Source: Pseudalkalibacillus sp052246725
Lineage (GTDB): Bacteria > Bacillota > Bacilli > Bacillales > Fictibacillaceae
Assembly (NCBI GenBank): GCA_052246725.1
Contig: JBQQCL010000005.1
Length of the DNA: 64,000 nucleotides
Reading direction: 5' to 3' (one strand)
In this document: one piece after another, positions 16,756-25,587 of the stretch
Layout: each line of letters opens with the position of its first letter
How positions within the stretch are numbered: the stretch's first letter is position 1
Made by a program: the position numbers and the translations under genes
Notes under the pieces: model-generated
The model's database searches: none
Told to the model about the DNA's origin: nothing
What the model saw: the letters and a program-made list of their open reading frames with translations, nothing else

Positions 16756-17219
16756 GGCTCTTTTCTAAAAGATTGTTGCTTTTGAATCATTTTTAAAACT
16801 CACCTTGTGCAAGTTGATTGGAGAGCAAGGTGCGAGGCCCCTCGAAAATGAAAATCGCATTTTCTTCGTGCGATGTAACGCTGCCGAAGCTTTCCTTGTC
16901 CTGCGGGATCAGCGTGCCTACTACCTGAATAATCCCCTCGCAAGGCATGCGACGAGGAAGCTCGCTTCGACAGGACTTCTTGTAGACGCAGGAGCACAAA
17001 TGCTTCCTTGAAAAGGAGACTCCTGAGGTCGCAAGGCGACGAGTGGGCTCACCGCACGCCCCGCGGAAAGCGAGCATTCTGGAGCGGAAATCAACAACTT
17101 TTAAAGAAAACTTGGCGAGACCATGCCTTTTGTAGGTCGAGCCTTAGTTGCCCTTATACTGAAGAAAGTATTTTATACTTTCTTTAAGTGCAAGAGCAAC
17201 AAAGTTTGCGAAAACAGCC
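16756..17219. repeat. Composite TIR-bearing repeat, copy A (464 bp)
   Basis: The left end starts GGCTCTTTTCTAAAAG; the right end reads, on the other strand, GGCTGTTTTCGCAAAC. About 30 bases at each end form imperfect inverted repeats. Inside are GTTGATTGGAG and GCGGAAATCAAC flanking a GC-rich core (CCTTGTCCTGCGGGATCAG, GGGCTCACCGCACGCCCCG), then a tail with hairpins such as AAGTATTTTATACTT. No plausible protein is encoded. Nearly identical copies are at 28236 and 49430. Confidence 0.9.
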
Positions 17220-17239
17220 TTTTCTTTTATAGTTATTCC

Positions 17240-18061
17240 TTATCGGTTCTTGTTTTTATGGATATTAAGAATGTAGTTTGCCGTTTCCTCTACTGCTTTG
17301 TTTGAAACCTCCACGACTCTACAGCCAAGCCGATCGACGACCTTATCAAAGTACTCCAGTTCATCTTTAATGCGATTCATGTTGGCGTAATTTGCGTGAT
17401 CATCCAATCCGAGAGCTTTCAAACGTTCTCTGCGGATATCGTTCAATTTTTCAGGACTGATACGAAGCCCATAGCATTTTGAAGTCGATACCTTGAATAA
17501 CTCTTCAGGTGGTTCTACTTCTGGGACAATCGGTACGTTCGCGACTTTGAATCGTTTTAATGCTAAGTATTGGGAAAGGGGTGTTTTAGAGGTTCTCGAT
17601 ACGCCAACTAAAACGATGTCCGCCTTCAATATCCCTCTTGGATCTCTCCCATCATCATACTTGACCGCAAATTCGATTGCTTCGACTTTTCTGAAATATT
17701 CTTCATCAAGCTTATGGACAAGTCCAGGTTCATTACGAGGGCTTTTTTGAAAAACCGTTGCCATCCGATTGATCATTGGCCCTACAATATCGATTGCAGC
17801 TACACCTTCACTAGCCGCGAGTTCTACTAAATAGTCTTTAATTTCAGGCACAACGAGGGTGAATCCGATGATTGCCTGATTATCTTTTGCTAATGCAACA
17901 ACCTCTCTTACAGTTTGTTCATCCTCAACATATGGAAAGCGTCTGATTTCAATATTGGTCGAGTTGAACTGACTCGCCGCTGCTTTGACAACTAATTCAG
18001 CGGTTTCCCCTACTGAATCTGACACGACATACACGATTGGTCGTTCTATTTTGTCTGACAT
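17240..18061 (-). CDS. yqfL: Pyruvate, phosphate dikinase regulatory protein YqfL
   Basis: A 273-residue DUF299 protein. In other organisms the family is a bifunctional ADP-dependent kinase and Pi-dependent pyrophosphorylase acting on PPDK or PEP synthase; in B. subtilis YqfL modulates the CcpN repressor. The P-loop is GVSRTSKTPLS (about 150-160), and the N-terminus reads YVVSDSVGETAEL. The start at 18061 follows AAAGGAGGTACC; a start seven codons earlier lacks such a site. It is 32 bases downstream of ccpN, matching the functional link. Confidence 0.95.
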   Translation of the reverse strand: MSDKIERPIVYVVSDSVGETAELVVKAAASQFNSTNIEIRRFPYVEDEQTVREVVALAKDNQAIIGFTLVVPEIKDYLVELAASEGVAAIDIVGPMINRMATVFQKSPRNEPGLVHKLDEEYFRKVEAIEFAVKYDDGRDPRGILKADIVLVGVSRTSKTPLSQYLALKRFKVANVPIVPEVEPPEELFKVSTSKCYGLRISPEKLNDIRRERLKALGLDDHANYANMNRIKDELEYFDKVVDRLGCRVVEVSNKAVEETANYILNIHKNKNR

Positions 18062-18093
18062 TGGTACCTCCTTTATCGACACTAATGTAATTC

Positions 18094-18741
18094 TTATAAA
18101 ATTGCATCACTTGAGAAATCTACTAATGCTTTCGTTATGTTCGTTTTGGTAATCCGCCCGATCACTTCATACGCATCTTCCCCTGAAGTATCCTTAATAA
18201 CAGGTACAGCATCGATTTGTTTATCGATCAATTTTTCCGCTACTTCGATCAATAAATCTTCTTTTGTACACATTGTTATATTCGGCATTCGAGTCATTAT
18301 GATATTGACAGGAATTGAGGTCAATTCTTGATTCCCCATACTTGCCCGCAAGAGATCTTTACGAGATAAAACTCCTGCTAATCTTGACTCTTTATTGACC
18401 ACGAAAAGTGTACCTACATCTTCTAAAAACATGGTACAAATAGCATCATACACATTCGCTGACTCCTGGACGACTACTGGAAGTGATAAGTACTCCTTTA
18501 CTTTGATTTGCCGAATCTTCTCGGTTAATAGCTGTGCACTTGTTTTTCCAGTATAAAAATAACCGACACGGGGTCGTGCGTCCAAATAACCTGACATTGT
18601 CAAAATGGCAAGATCCGGGCGAAGCGTAGCTCTTGTCAAATCTAATTTATCTGCAATTTGTTCTCCTGTTATCGGACCTAAATCTTTTACGATTTCTACA
18701 ATGCGTTCTTGTCTATCATTCAGTTCGATTGGTAACACCAC
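18094..18741 (-). CDS. ccpN: CBS-domain transcriptional repressor CcpN
   Basis: A 215-residue regulator (YqzB) that represses gluconeogenic genes (gapB, pckA) under glycolytic conditions in B. subtilis. The N-terminal helix-turn-helix is clear (TGEQIADKLDLTRATLRPDLA). Two CBS domains follow (about 80-140 and 145-210), which bind nucleotide ligands. The start is uncertain: no ATG is available, and two adjacent GTG codons overlap the only ribosome-like sequence (AAGGTG). The family usually begins near IELN. Its neighbour yqfL is its known partner. Confidence 0.93.
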   Translation of the reverse strand: MVLPIELNDRQERIVEIVKDLGPITGEQIADKLDLTRATLRPDLAILTMSGYLDARPRVGYFYTGKTSAQLLTEKIRQIKVKEYLSLPVVVQESANVYDAICTMFLEDVGTLFVVNKESRLAGVLSRKDLLRASMGNQELTSIPVNIIMTRMPNITMCTKEDLLIEVAEKLIDKQIDAVPVIKDTSGEDAYEVIGRITKTNITKALVDFSSDAIL

Positions 18742-18934
18742 CTTACTGCCCAGTATATGCTATACTCTTTTGGATACATTATATCCTATTTAGAATGGAA
18801 ATAGGAAGTATTTCCGAATAAAGATAACCTAAATACATCAATAGTAAAGCATAATAAGAAAAGATACTGGTTTCTCGAGTTAGACAAAAGAAAAGCGGTT
18901 TTAAATCAACACCCTTTAACAGAGCCAATGGAAA

Positions 18935-18962
18935 AAGAAGACCAAGGTCATAAGGTCTTCTT
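18935..18962 (-). terminator. Terminator after glyS
   Basis: GAAGACC (18937-18943) and GGTCTTC (18954-18960) form a stem extendable by AA/TT, with TTCTTTTTC following on the minus strand. The gap 18742-18934 otherwise holds only the ccpN promoter region. Confidence 0.75.
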
Positions 18963-18996
18963 CCATATGCGTAAAACTCTGTATCAAAGTCTATCC

Positions 18997-21078
18997 TTAA
19001 AGCACTAACTGATTGAAATCAGCAAATGAAAGAATCACTTTTGATAAGTTTTTCATTTGCGCTTGGCGGTTTTCTCTGATCGCCTCATTATCTGCGTTAA
19101 CCATCGTATTATCAAAGTACCGATCGATAACTTCAGGCAATTGCATCAAACGATTATAAAATCCATCGACATCCTCTGGTTGTTGTAAATCCTCGCTTTG
19201 CTTTTTACAACTTATATAGAGGTCATATAATGCCTTTTCTTCTTCATTTTCGAATAATGCTGAGTCAATATTACTCAATGATTCATCCAGATTTTTAGAG
19301 ATATTGAGTACGCGAGTTAACGAGACATTCGCATCTTTGAATGTTTCCTGTTTCAGATTTACACCTAGAATCTCTGCTCTTTTGATCAGTAAATCTACTC
19401 GACCTAATCTACCTGTCAAGACTGCATCGATTACATCGTATCGAACACCTTGATCCTGGAGAATCGTTTTTAAGCGGATATTGAAAAATTCGATCAACTG
19501 ATTAAAAACTACTTGACGATCATTTTTCAATAATTGTTTTTCCTCATTTACATCTAAAGCAGCATTCAAGAGTTGTTCAAGCTCAACCGGCCATCCCTTC
19601 TGAATCATGATTTGCAATATACCAGCCGCTTGTCTTCTCAGTGCATAAGGATCCTGAGAACCCGTCGGAATGATACCGATACCGAAACAGCCGACGATCG
19701 TATCCAATTTATCTGAGATACTCAAAACGGAGCCAACGACCGTTCCCGGTAGTGAATCTCCTGCAAATCGAGGTTGATAATGTTCGTTCACTGCTGCAGC
19801 GATAATCTCATCTTCTCCGAATAGTTTTGCGTATTTTTCCCCCATGACGCCCTGCAGTTCTGGAAACTCATAAACCATCTGGGTGACCAGATCAAATTTA
19901 CAGATAGAAGCAGCACGCTGGATGAATTTTTCCGACTCATTATCCAACTGGAGCAAACCGCTTGTAGAAGAAGCGTGGATCTTGATGCGTTCAACTTTAT
20001 CCGCGATCGTCCCTAACTCTTCATGAAACACAATGGATTCAAGTTTCGCCAGGTAATGATCGATTGACTTTCGTTTATCTTCGTTGTGGAAGAATTGAGC
20101 ATCCTTCAAGCGCGCACGCAAGACCTTTTCATTCCCTTTGACGACATTTGCAAGGTGATTATGATCACCATTTCGAACCGTTACGAAATATGGTTGAAGC
20201 TCTCCATCATTGTTCTGTACAGGAAAATAACGTTGGTGCTCCTTCATCGAAGTAATCAGCACTTCAGATGGAAGCTCCAGAAACTCATCATCGAATTTCC
20301 CATGTAAAGCAGTCGGGTACTCGACAAGATTGTTCACTTCCTCCAACAATCCATCGTCGATTGGAATCTTCCATCCTTCTTCCTCCTGGATGTTTTCCAA
20401 TTGATGTTGGATTGCTTCTTTCCGTTCTTTCGGATCAGCAATGACAAATTGCCCTAGAAGATCAGTAGGATATTGTTCAGGTGACTCTATTTGAATCTCT
20501 TCACCAAGGAAGCGATGACCATACGTTTTACGATCTGCTTGCACCCCAGCAACCTCTAATCTCGGTATCTCACTACCGAATAAGAACAGAAGCCATTTGA
20601 TCGGGCGGACGAATTTAAATTCTTGATCCCCCCACCTCATATTTTTCGGAAAATGAAGGTTTTGGATCACTTTATCCAATTGAGGTAATAGATCCATGGT
20701 AGATATACCAGTTGTGTACTTATTCGCAAATACATATTCAGTATTCTTCACTTCCTTAAAGAAGAGGTTCTCAGGATCTACTCCCTGTCCTCTAGCAAAG
20801 CCCAATGCAGCCTTCGACCAGTTTCCATTTTCATCAAGAGCGATTTTCTTCGCTGGACCTCTAAGTTCTTCTTCTTGGTCCTCTTGCTTCTCTGCAACAT
20901 CAGTTATTTTAACAGCGAGTCGCCTAGGTGTGGAGTATGGCAGTACTTCTCCGAATGGAATCCGGTTTTCCGTAAGCCAACCTGCAACTTTATCAGAAAG
21001 CTGGTACATAGCATCTGTTACAAACCGTGCAGGCATTTCCTCTAAACCGATTTCTAATAAGAGATCCTGTTTACTCAT
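18997..21078 (-). CDS. glyS: Glycyl-tRNA synthetase beta subunit
   Basis: The 693-residue beta chain of the alpha2beta2 bacterial glycyl-tRNA synthetase. It begins MSKQDLLLEIGLEEMPARFV, typical of GlyS, and contains RGPAKKIALDENGNWSKAA and GTVVGSVLSISDKLDTIVG with SQDPYALRRQAAGI in the HD-like and tRNA-binding regions. The C-terminus is the anticodon-binding-like domain. It overlaps glyQ by eight bases, so the subunits are coupled. Expression is probably set by the T-box upstream of glyQ. Confidence 0.97.
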   Translation of the reverse strand: MSKQDLLLEIGLEEMPARFVTDAMYQLSDKVAGWLTENRIPFGEVLPYSTPRRLAVKITDVAEKQEDQEEELRGPAKKIALDENGNWSKAALGFARGQGVDPENLFFKEVKNTEYVFANKYTTGISTMDLLPQLDKVIQNLHFPKNMRWGDQEFKFVRPIKWLLFLFGSEIPRLEVAGVQADRKTYGHRFLGEEIQIESPEQYPTDLLGQFVIADPKERKEAIQHQLENIQEEEGWKIPIDDGLLEEVNNLVEYPTALHGKFDDEFLELPSEVLITSMKEHQRYFPVQNNDGELQPYFVTVRNGDHNHLANVVKGNEKVLRARLKDAQFFHNEDKRKSIDHYLAKLESIVFHEELGTIADKVERIKIHASSTSGLLQLDNESEKFIQRAASICKFDLVTQMVYEFPELQGVMGEKYAKLFGEDEIIAAAVNEHYQPRFAGDSLPGTVVGSVLSISDKLDTIVGCFGIGIIPTGSQDPYALRRQAAGILQIMIQKGWPVELEQLLNAALDVNEEKQLLKNDRQVVFNQLIEFFNIRLKTILQDQGVRYDVIDAVLTGRLGRVDLLIKRAEILGVNLKQETFKDANVSLTRVLNISKNLDESLSNIDSALFENEEEKALYDLYISCKKQSEDLQQPEDVDGFYNRLMQLPEVIDRYFDNTMVNADNEAIRENRQAQMKNLSKVILSFADFNQLVL

Positions 21079-21955
21079 CGACTTTCGCCCCCTTCAGCAT
21101 CGGAAACCCTAATTGTTCTCTTTGCTCATAATAAGCTTTGGCACATTTCCTTGCTAGATTTCTGACACGTCCGATATATCCCGTTCGTTCCGTAACAGAA
21201 ATCGCTCCTTTTGCGTCAAGTTGATTGAAGACATGGGAACATTTCAATACATAATCATAGCCCGGGAATACCAGCCGATCTTCAATTGCCCGTTTCGCCT
21301 CTTTTTCATAGACATTGAAAAGGTTGAACATCATCTCTGTATCTGATACTTCAAACGTATATTTTGAGTGTTCGTATTCAGATTGATAATAAAGATCGTG
21401 ATACGTAATTCCTGAATGCCACTCTAAATCGAATACATTTTCTTTGTCCTGTATGTAAGAAGCAAGACGCTCGATCCCATAAGTGATTTCAGCGGATACA
21501 GGTTTTGCTTCTAAACCACCTACTTGCTGAAAATAAGTGAATTGTGTAATTTCCATGCCATCAAGCCACACTTCCCAACCTAATCCAGAGGCTGACAAAG
21601 TCGGTGCTTCCCAGTTATCTTCCACAAAGCGGATGTCATGTTCTGTTGGGTCGATCCCGATTTCCTTAAGGCTTTCCAAATATAGTTCCTGGATGTTATC
21701 AGGTGATGGCTTCATGACTACTTGAAATTGATGATGTTGGTAAAGACGGTTCGGGTTTTCTCCATAGCGGCCGTCGACAGGTCGTCTTGATGGCTCAACA
21801 TAAGCCACGTTCCATGGCTCAGGTCCAATGCTTCGTAAAAATGTCATCGGATTCATCGTTCCTGCACCTTTTTCCACATCATACGCTTGCATGACGAAAC
21901 ATCCCTGTTCTGCCCAGTAACGCTGCAGTGTGAGAATCATATCTTGTAAATTCAT
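21071..21955 (-). CDS. glyQ: Glycyl-tRNA synthetase alpha subunit
   Basis: The 294-residue catalytic alpha chain, a class II synthetase of normal length. Motifs include MNLQDMILTLQRYWAEQGC at the start, TFLRSIGPEPWNVAYVEPSRRP (motif 2 region) and EITYGIERLASYIQ (motif 3). It forms glycyl-adenylate and charges tRNA-Gly together with GlyS. It lies about 60 bases after the T-box terminator and is the first gene of the glyQS operon. Confidence 0.97.
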   Translation of the reverse strand: MNLQDMILTLQRYWAEQGCFVMQAYDVEKGAGTMNPMTFLRSIGPEPWNVAYVEPSRRPVDGRYGENPNRLYQHHQFQVVMKPSPDNIQELYLESLKEIGIDPTEHDIRFVEDNWEAPTLSASGLGWEVWLDGMEITQFTYFQQVGGLEAKPVSAEITYGIERLASYIQDKENVFDLEWHSGITYHDLYYQSEYEHSKYTFEVSDTEMMFNLFNVYEKEAKRAIEDRLVFPGYDYVLKCSHVFNQLDAKGAISVTERTGYIGRVRNLARKCAKAYYEQREQLGFPMLKGAKVDE

Positions 21956-22014
21956 AACGCACCTCCACGTTCAATGTTTTGTTTTTTCTTTTCGAACTGA
22001 CACAGGTAAAGAGT

Positions 22015-22300
22015 ACAATGAAAAAACTCTCATCCCTATGTCTGGTTCGACATAGGGACGAGAGTATACCCGCGGTTCCACCCTATTTGGGGTTGAGTCC
22101 CTAACCGACTGACTTCATACTTACGATCATCTACTGGATGATTCAAGTGTGAAGTGTCGGAATAATTCATCAGCCCCCGCTTTATTAAAATGCTCCAGAG
22201 CGCCCTTCCTTACCTCTCAATCTCTAGCTTTCACCATCCTAGAGTCGCTTGGAATTGAAGTAATAAGTACTCCTCTCCTTCAACGCATCAATTTAAATTT
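22015..22300 (-). promoter_or_regulatory. Glycine T-box leader of glyQS
   Basis: The minus strand carries the T-box core GGTGGAACCGCGGG (complement of 22069-22082), a Stem I with AGTA and GGTGAAAGC motifs, and the triplet GGC (complement of 22202-22204) beside CTCTGGAG, the likely glycine specifier. The terminator stem uses ACTCTCATCCCTATGTC and GACATAGGGACGAGAGT (22026-22065), ending in a T run. Uncharged tRNA-Gly would favour readthrough into glyQS. Confidence 0.93.
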
Positions 22301-22310
22301 TGTTGAAAGT

Positions 22311-22339
22311 ATCATAATCGTTTTTGATAAGTTTGTCAA
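22311..22339 (-). promoter_or_regulatory. Sigma-A promoter of glyQS
   Basis: A perfect TTGACA (complement of 22334-22339), a 17-base spacer and TATGAT (complement of 22311-22316) precede the T-box. The -35 sits at the very end of recO. Confidence 0.8.
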
Positions 22340-22342
22340 ATC

Positions 22343-23086
22343 TTATTCAAATTTTTGTAATTGATCGAGAAAACGTTTTGATTTCAGTCGGACTCCTGTA
22401 TATTCATCGATGTATGTAGTCAACACTTTGTTCAATGTCCTTTTCGTTTCCTCTTTTACAGAAACATTTCCTAACCTCGATAGATCAATATGGTAAATAA
22501 GGTTTAAAAGCTTTGCAGTCTGCGGTGTCAGGACAAGCGCATTTGGATCGGAATGCCTGCACTGATTACAAAGGAACCCTCCTTCACCAATCGAAAAAGA
22601 AAAGATTCCTTCTCTTCGACCACAAAGAACACACCGATCGACCTGGGGACTTACACCCGAAAGCCGAAGCATTTTCATTTCGAAGATCGCTTTCAAAATA
22701 TCCTGGTCAACACCCTCATCCAAATAAGTCAGAGATAGCTTCAAAAACTCGAACAAAGCGGGTGAGGCTTCGTTGTCCTCAGTCGTTTTATCCAAAAGTT
22801 CTACCATATAGGCTGCATACGCTGTTTTAAAAATATCCTGTTTAATCCCCCGGAACGTATTGATGGTCTCTCCTTGGCTCAAGCTTCCTAGTCCACTTCC
22901 TTTTTGTATAAGAAAGTGTGCGTGAGTGAATAACTGGGAAACAGAAGAGAGGCGACTTTTCGTCTTTTTCGCCCCTCTTGCCATCATCCCCATTTTGCCA
23001 AAATCCTTTGTATAAACGGTTACTACTTTGTTGGATTCTCCGTAATCCGACGTCCGGATCACGATTGCTTCTGATTTGATCAACAT
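22343..23086 (-). CDS. recO: DNA repair protein RecO
   Basis: A 247-residue recombination mediator that helps load RecA at gaps with RecR. The N-terminal OB-fold starts MLIKSEAIVIRTSDYGESNK; a zinc motif of two CxxC pairs (CVLCG, CNQCR) lies near residues 148-178; the C-terminus ends KSKRFLDQLQKF. The start at 23086 is chosen because GGTGATGG precedes it; two upstream start codons lie within that site. Order era-yqzL-recO is as in B. subtilis. Confidence 0.95.
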   Translation of the reverse strand: MLIKSEAIVIRTSDYGESNKVVTVYTKDFGKMGMMARGAKKTKSRLSSVSQLFTHAHFLIQKGSGLGSLSQGETINTFRGIKQDIFKTAYAAYMVELLDKTTEDNEASPALFEFLKLSLTYLDEGVDQDILKAIFEMKMLRLSGVSPQVDRCVLCGRREGIFSFSIGEGGFLCNQCRHSDPNALVLTPQTAKLLNLIYHIDLSRLGNVSVKEETKRTLNKVLTTYIDEYTGVRLKSKRFLDQLQKFE

Positions 23087-23133
23087 CACCATCACCGCCT
23101 GCTATCAATGTGATGCAATCAAAGTTCTGTATC

Positions 23134-23268
23134 TAAATAATCGCCTTTCCTTTCTTCAATTTCCAACAGGTCAGATGATCGTTCGTTTTCACTCTCTAGT
23201 TCTTTTAACAAGAGATACGTATCGATATTACCTGTCTCGCAAAACAGTTTCCAGGTAAAGTCCCTCAT
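23134..23268 (-). CDS. yqzL: Small protein YqzL
   Basis: A 44-residue protein read directly from the sequence: MRDFTWKLFCETGNIDTYLL then a charged helix (LKELESENERSSDLLELKKG) ending KAII. The start MxDFTWKxFxxTGxIxTYLL is the YqzL signature, and the place between era and recO is the family's usual one. AGGTGGAGA lies six bases before the ATG. Function is unknown. Confidence 0.88.
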
Positions 23269-23289
23269 GGAATATCTCCACCTTTCGAA

Positions 23290-23445
23290 AGAAAATAAGC
23301 AATCCTTATCATTAGAGTGACCTTGATTACAAATTTCATGTTATGGAATTTTTGACAATTTCACTTTACACATTTGGCTCTAATTTATTTAGTGATGAAC
23401 GTGAATCTACTCCCGCAGGCGATCTGCAGGAGACGTCCCGATTAA
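23290..23445. other. Gap with a small repeat remnant
   Basis: Between yqzL and era there is no gene. CTCCCGCAGGCGATCTGCAGGAG (around 23410-23432) resembles the GC-rich core of the dispersed repeats. The core can fold as CTCC/GGAG around GCAGGCGATCTGC. Confidence 0.4.
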
Positions 23446-24354
23446 TCAGTATGTGTCCTCACTGAATCCGAGATCTCTCAAATTGAACGGACGGTTCCGC
23501 CAATCCTTCTGTACTTTCACCCACAGTTCCAAATAAACTTTTGAACCTAAGAGGTGCTCGATATCTTGACGGGCAAGCGAACCGATTTTCTTCAGCATAC
23601 CGCCTTGTTTTCCAATCAATATCCCTTTTTGTGAAGAGCGTTCAACAACGATCGTTGCAGTGATATCGACCATATTCCCACTCTCCCGGGGTATCATCTC
23701 ATCAATAACAACCGCTACGGAATGAGGTACTTCTTCGTGTGTAAGATGCAACACTTTTTCACGAATCAGTTCAGCGACAACAAAACGTTCTGGATGATCT
23801 GTCACCTGATCCTCAGGATAATATTGCGGACCTTCTTCAAGATATTTAGTGATCTGTTCCATCAACGTGTTGACATTGTTGCCATTCAAGGCTGAAATAG
23901 GTACAATTTCCGCAAAATCCAGCTTTTCACGATATTGCTCGATGATCGGCAACAACTCATCAGGATGCACTTTATCAATCTTATTGATCACTAAGAAAAT
24001 AGGACTTTTGACATTTTGCAGTCGATCAAGGATAAACTGATCCCCACGACCATAACCTTCTTCGGCATTGATCAAAAACAAGATGATGTCAACTTCATTC
24101 AATGTCTCTTGCGCAATTTTTGTCATGAAGTCCCCAAGTTTATGTTTCGGTTTATGAATCCCAGGTGTATCGATGAAAACCACCTGTTCTTCATTTGTTG
24201 TATAGACACCATGGATTTTGTTTCGAGTTGTCTGAGGCTTGTCACTCATGATGGCGATTTTTTGTCCAAGTACATGGTTCAATAGCGTCGATTTACCAAC
24301 ATTCGGACGTCCAATGATGGAAACGAATCCTGATTTGAATCCTTCTCTACTCAT
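23446..24354 (-). CDS. era: Ribosome-assembly GTPase Era
   Basis: A 302-residue GTPase required for 16S rRNA maturation and 30S assembly. G1 GRPNVGKST (about 16-24), G3 DTPGIH (63-68) and G4 NKID (about 124-127) are intact. The C-terminal KH domain with GILIGKQGGMLKKIG binds the 3' end of 16S rRNA. It overlaps cdd by eight bases and belongs to the ybeY-dgkA-cdd-era operon. Confidence 0.97.
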   Translation of the reverse strand: MSREGFKSGFVSIIGRPNVGKSTLLNHVLGQKIAIMSDKPQTTRNKIHGVYTTNEEQVVFIDTPGIHKPKHKLGDFMTKIAQETLNEVDIILFLINAEEGYGRGDQFILDRLQNVKSPIFLVINKIDKVHPDELLPIIEQYREKLDFAEIVPISALNGNNVNTLMEQITKYLEEGPQYYPEDQVTDHPERFVVAELIREKVLHLTHEEVPHSVAVVIDEMIPRESGNMVDITATIVVERSSQKGILIGKQGGMLKKIGSLARQDIEHLLGSKVYLELWVKVQKDWRNRPFNLRDLGFSEDTY

Positions 24355-24745
24355 TTAAATCCTCCGGTGAGAAAGCGCCGGGCAGTAATTCACTGACTTT
24401 CAGTTCTTGGGTGTCGCCTTTTAGATTAGTCAGATAAACAGGCATGGTAGGTGCACATAGCTCTGAGATCACTTGTCTGCATGCTCCACAAGGTGGAACT
24501 GGACGTTTGGTATCTGCGACGACTGCCAGAGCCTGGAACGTCTTGTCCCCTTCCGAGTATGCCTTGAACAAGGCTGTCCGTTCAGCACAATTACATAGAC
24601 TGTAGGCAGCGTTTTCAATGTTAGCTCCACGATAAACCTTACCATCCTCAGTCAACAAGGCTGCTCCGACCTGGAATTTAGAATATGGTGTATATGCATA
24701 CTTCCTAGCTTCAATTGCTTCTTGTATCAATTCATCTTTTGTCAA
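24347..24745 (-). CDS. cdd: Cytidine deaminase
   Basis: A 132-residue homotetramer-type cytidine/deoxycytidine deaminase of pyrimidine salvage. The zinc site is CNCAERTALF (Cys and Glu, about residues 52-58) with PCGACRQVI (about 85-93). Length is standard for Gram-positive enzymes. It lies between dgkA and era, the conserved arrangement. Confidence 0.97.
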   Translation of the reverse strand: MTKDELIQEAIEARKYAYTPYSKFQVGAALLTEDGKVYRGANIENAAYSLCNCAERTALFKAYSEGDKTFQALAVVADTKRPVPPCGACRQVISELCAPTMPVYLTNLKGDTQELKVSELLPGAFSPEDLNE

Positions 24746-24757
24746 GTATATTCACCT

Positions 24758-25120
24758 CTATAAAACGATTTCAATTATTGGTCCAGCAAACAGAAGGAAT
24801 CCTATTATAACAGCAATGATACTGAAAATAAAGACTGAACCAGCAGCAAAGTCCTTAGCTTTTTTAGCGACTGGATGATATTCCTCTGTAAGCAGGTCAA
24901 CGACTCGTTCAATTGACGAATTCATCAATTCCAGTCCCATCACGATTCCAATCGTAAGCAAGAGGATCGACCATTTCACAATTGAAAAACCTAGCAAGAA
25001 AGCTAAAATAATGGTAAAAACAGCAAAAACACAATGGATGCGAAAATTACGTTCCTCTCGCCAGCCCTGTAATACTCCTTCAAATGCAAAGCGAAAACTT
25101 CTCGCAACCTCTTTAATCAT
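24758..25120 (-). CDS. dgkA: Undecaprenol/diacylglycerol kinase DgkA
   Basis: A 120-residue integral membrane kinase. Gram-positive members phosphorylate undecaprenol, recycling the lipid carrier of cell-wall synthesis. N-terminal FAFEGVLQGWREERNFRIH precedes three hydrophobic helices (about 30-50, 53-70, 95-118), with the conserved GLELMNSSIERVVDL between them. It overlaps ybeY by four bases. Confidence 0.95.
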   Translation of the reverse strand: MIKEVARSFRFAFEGVLQGWREERNFRIHCVFAVFTIILAFLLGFSIVKWSILLLTIGIVMGLELMNSSIERVVDLLTEEYHPVAKKAKDFAAGSVFIFSIIAVIIGFLLFAGPIIEIVL

Positions 25121-25587
25121 GATCGTTTCAATCCATAAGAATCGAGTATGTCGTCTTGTCTCGCTAACATTTTCTTTTCATCTTCATCGTCCATATGATC
25201 ATACCCTAATAAATGCAGGAATCCATGCACTGCGAGAAAACCAACCTCACGCATGAAGGAATGACCATATTCTTCAGCTTGTTCCGTCGCTTTTTCAATT
25301 GAAATCATGATATCTCCAAGCAAGATCGGATGATCGTCCTCAAGAATCTTCATTTCACCCTCGACTTCATCCTCTAGGGCAAAGGATATGACATCAGTTG
25401 GCCTGTCGATCCCTCTATACTCAGAATTGATCTCTTGGATACGTTCATTCGTCACAAACGTCACAGAGAGTTCTGTTCCTTGTTTGATCGACTCTTCCTT
25501 AGCAGCATGCTGAAGCAGAGTTTCTACTTCACTTATCAAGGATTCATCCAATTGTTCGGTTTCATCATATAAATCTATGGATAACAT
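25117..25587 (-). CDS. ybeY: Endoribonuclease YbeY
   Basis: A 156-residue metal-dependent endoribonuclease of 16S rRNA 3'-end processing and ribosome quality control. The zinc motif HGFLHLLGYDH is near residues 119-129. The conserved NxEYRGIDRPTDVISFA segment is also present. It overlaps pgpH by one base and dgkA by four, so translation is coupled. Confidence 0.96.
   Translation of the reverse strand: MLSIDLYDETEQLDESLISEVETLLQHAAKEESIKQGTELSVTFVTNERIQEINSEYRGIDRPTDVISFALEDEVEGEMKILEDDHPILLGDIMISIEKATEQAEEYGHSFMREVGFLAVHGFLHLLGYDHMDDEDEKKMLARQDDILDSYGLKRS

Noticed and set aside
16793..17077. Reading frames inside the composite repeats (also near 28281-28615 and 49474-49659)
   Set aside because: Frames differ between copies, are rich in Arg, Ser and Cys as expected from GC-rich non-coding repeats, and lack ribosome sites.
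22021..22082. A tRNA gene next to glyQS
   Set aside because: The GC-rich hairpins are the T-box core and terminator; no acceptor stem or T-loop sequence is present.
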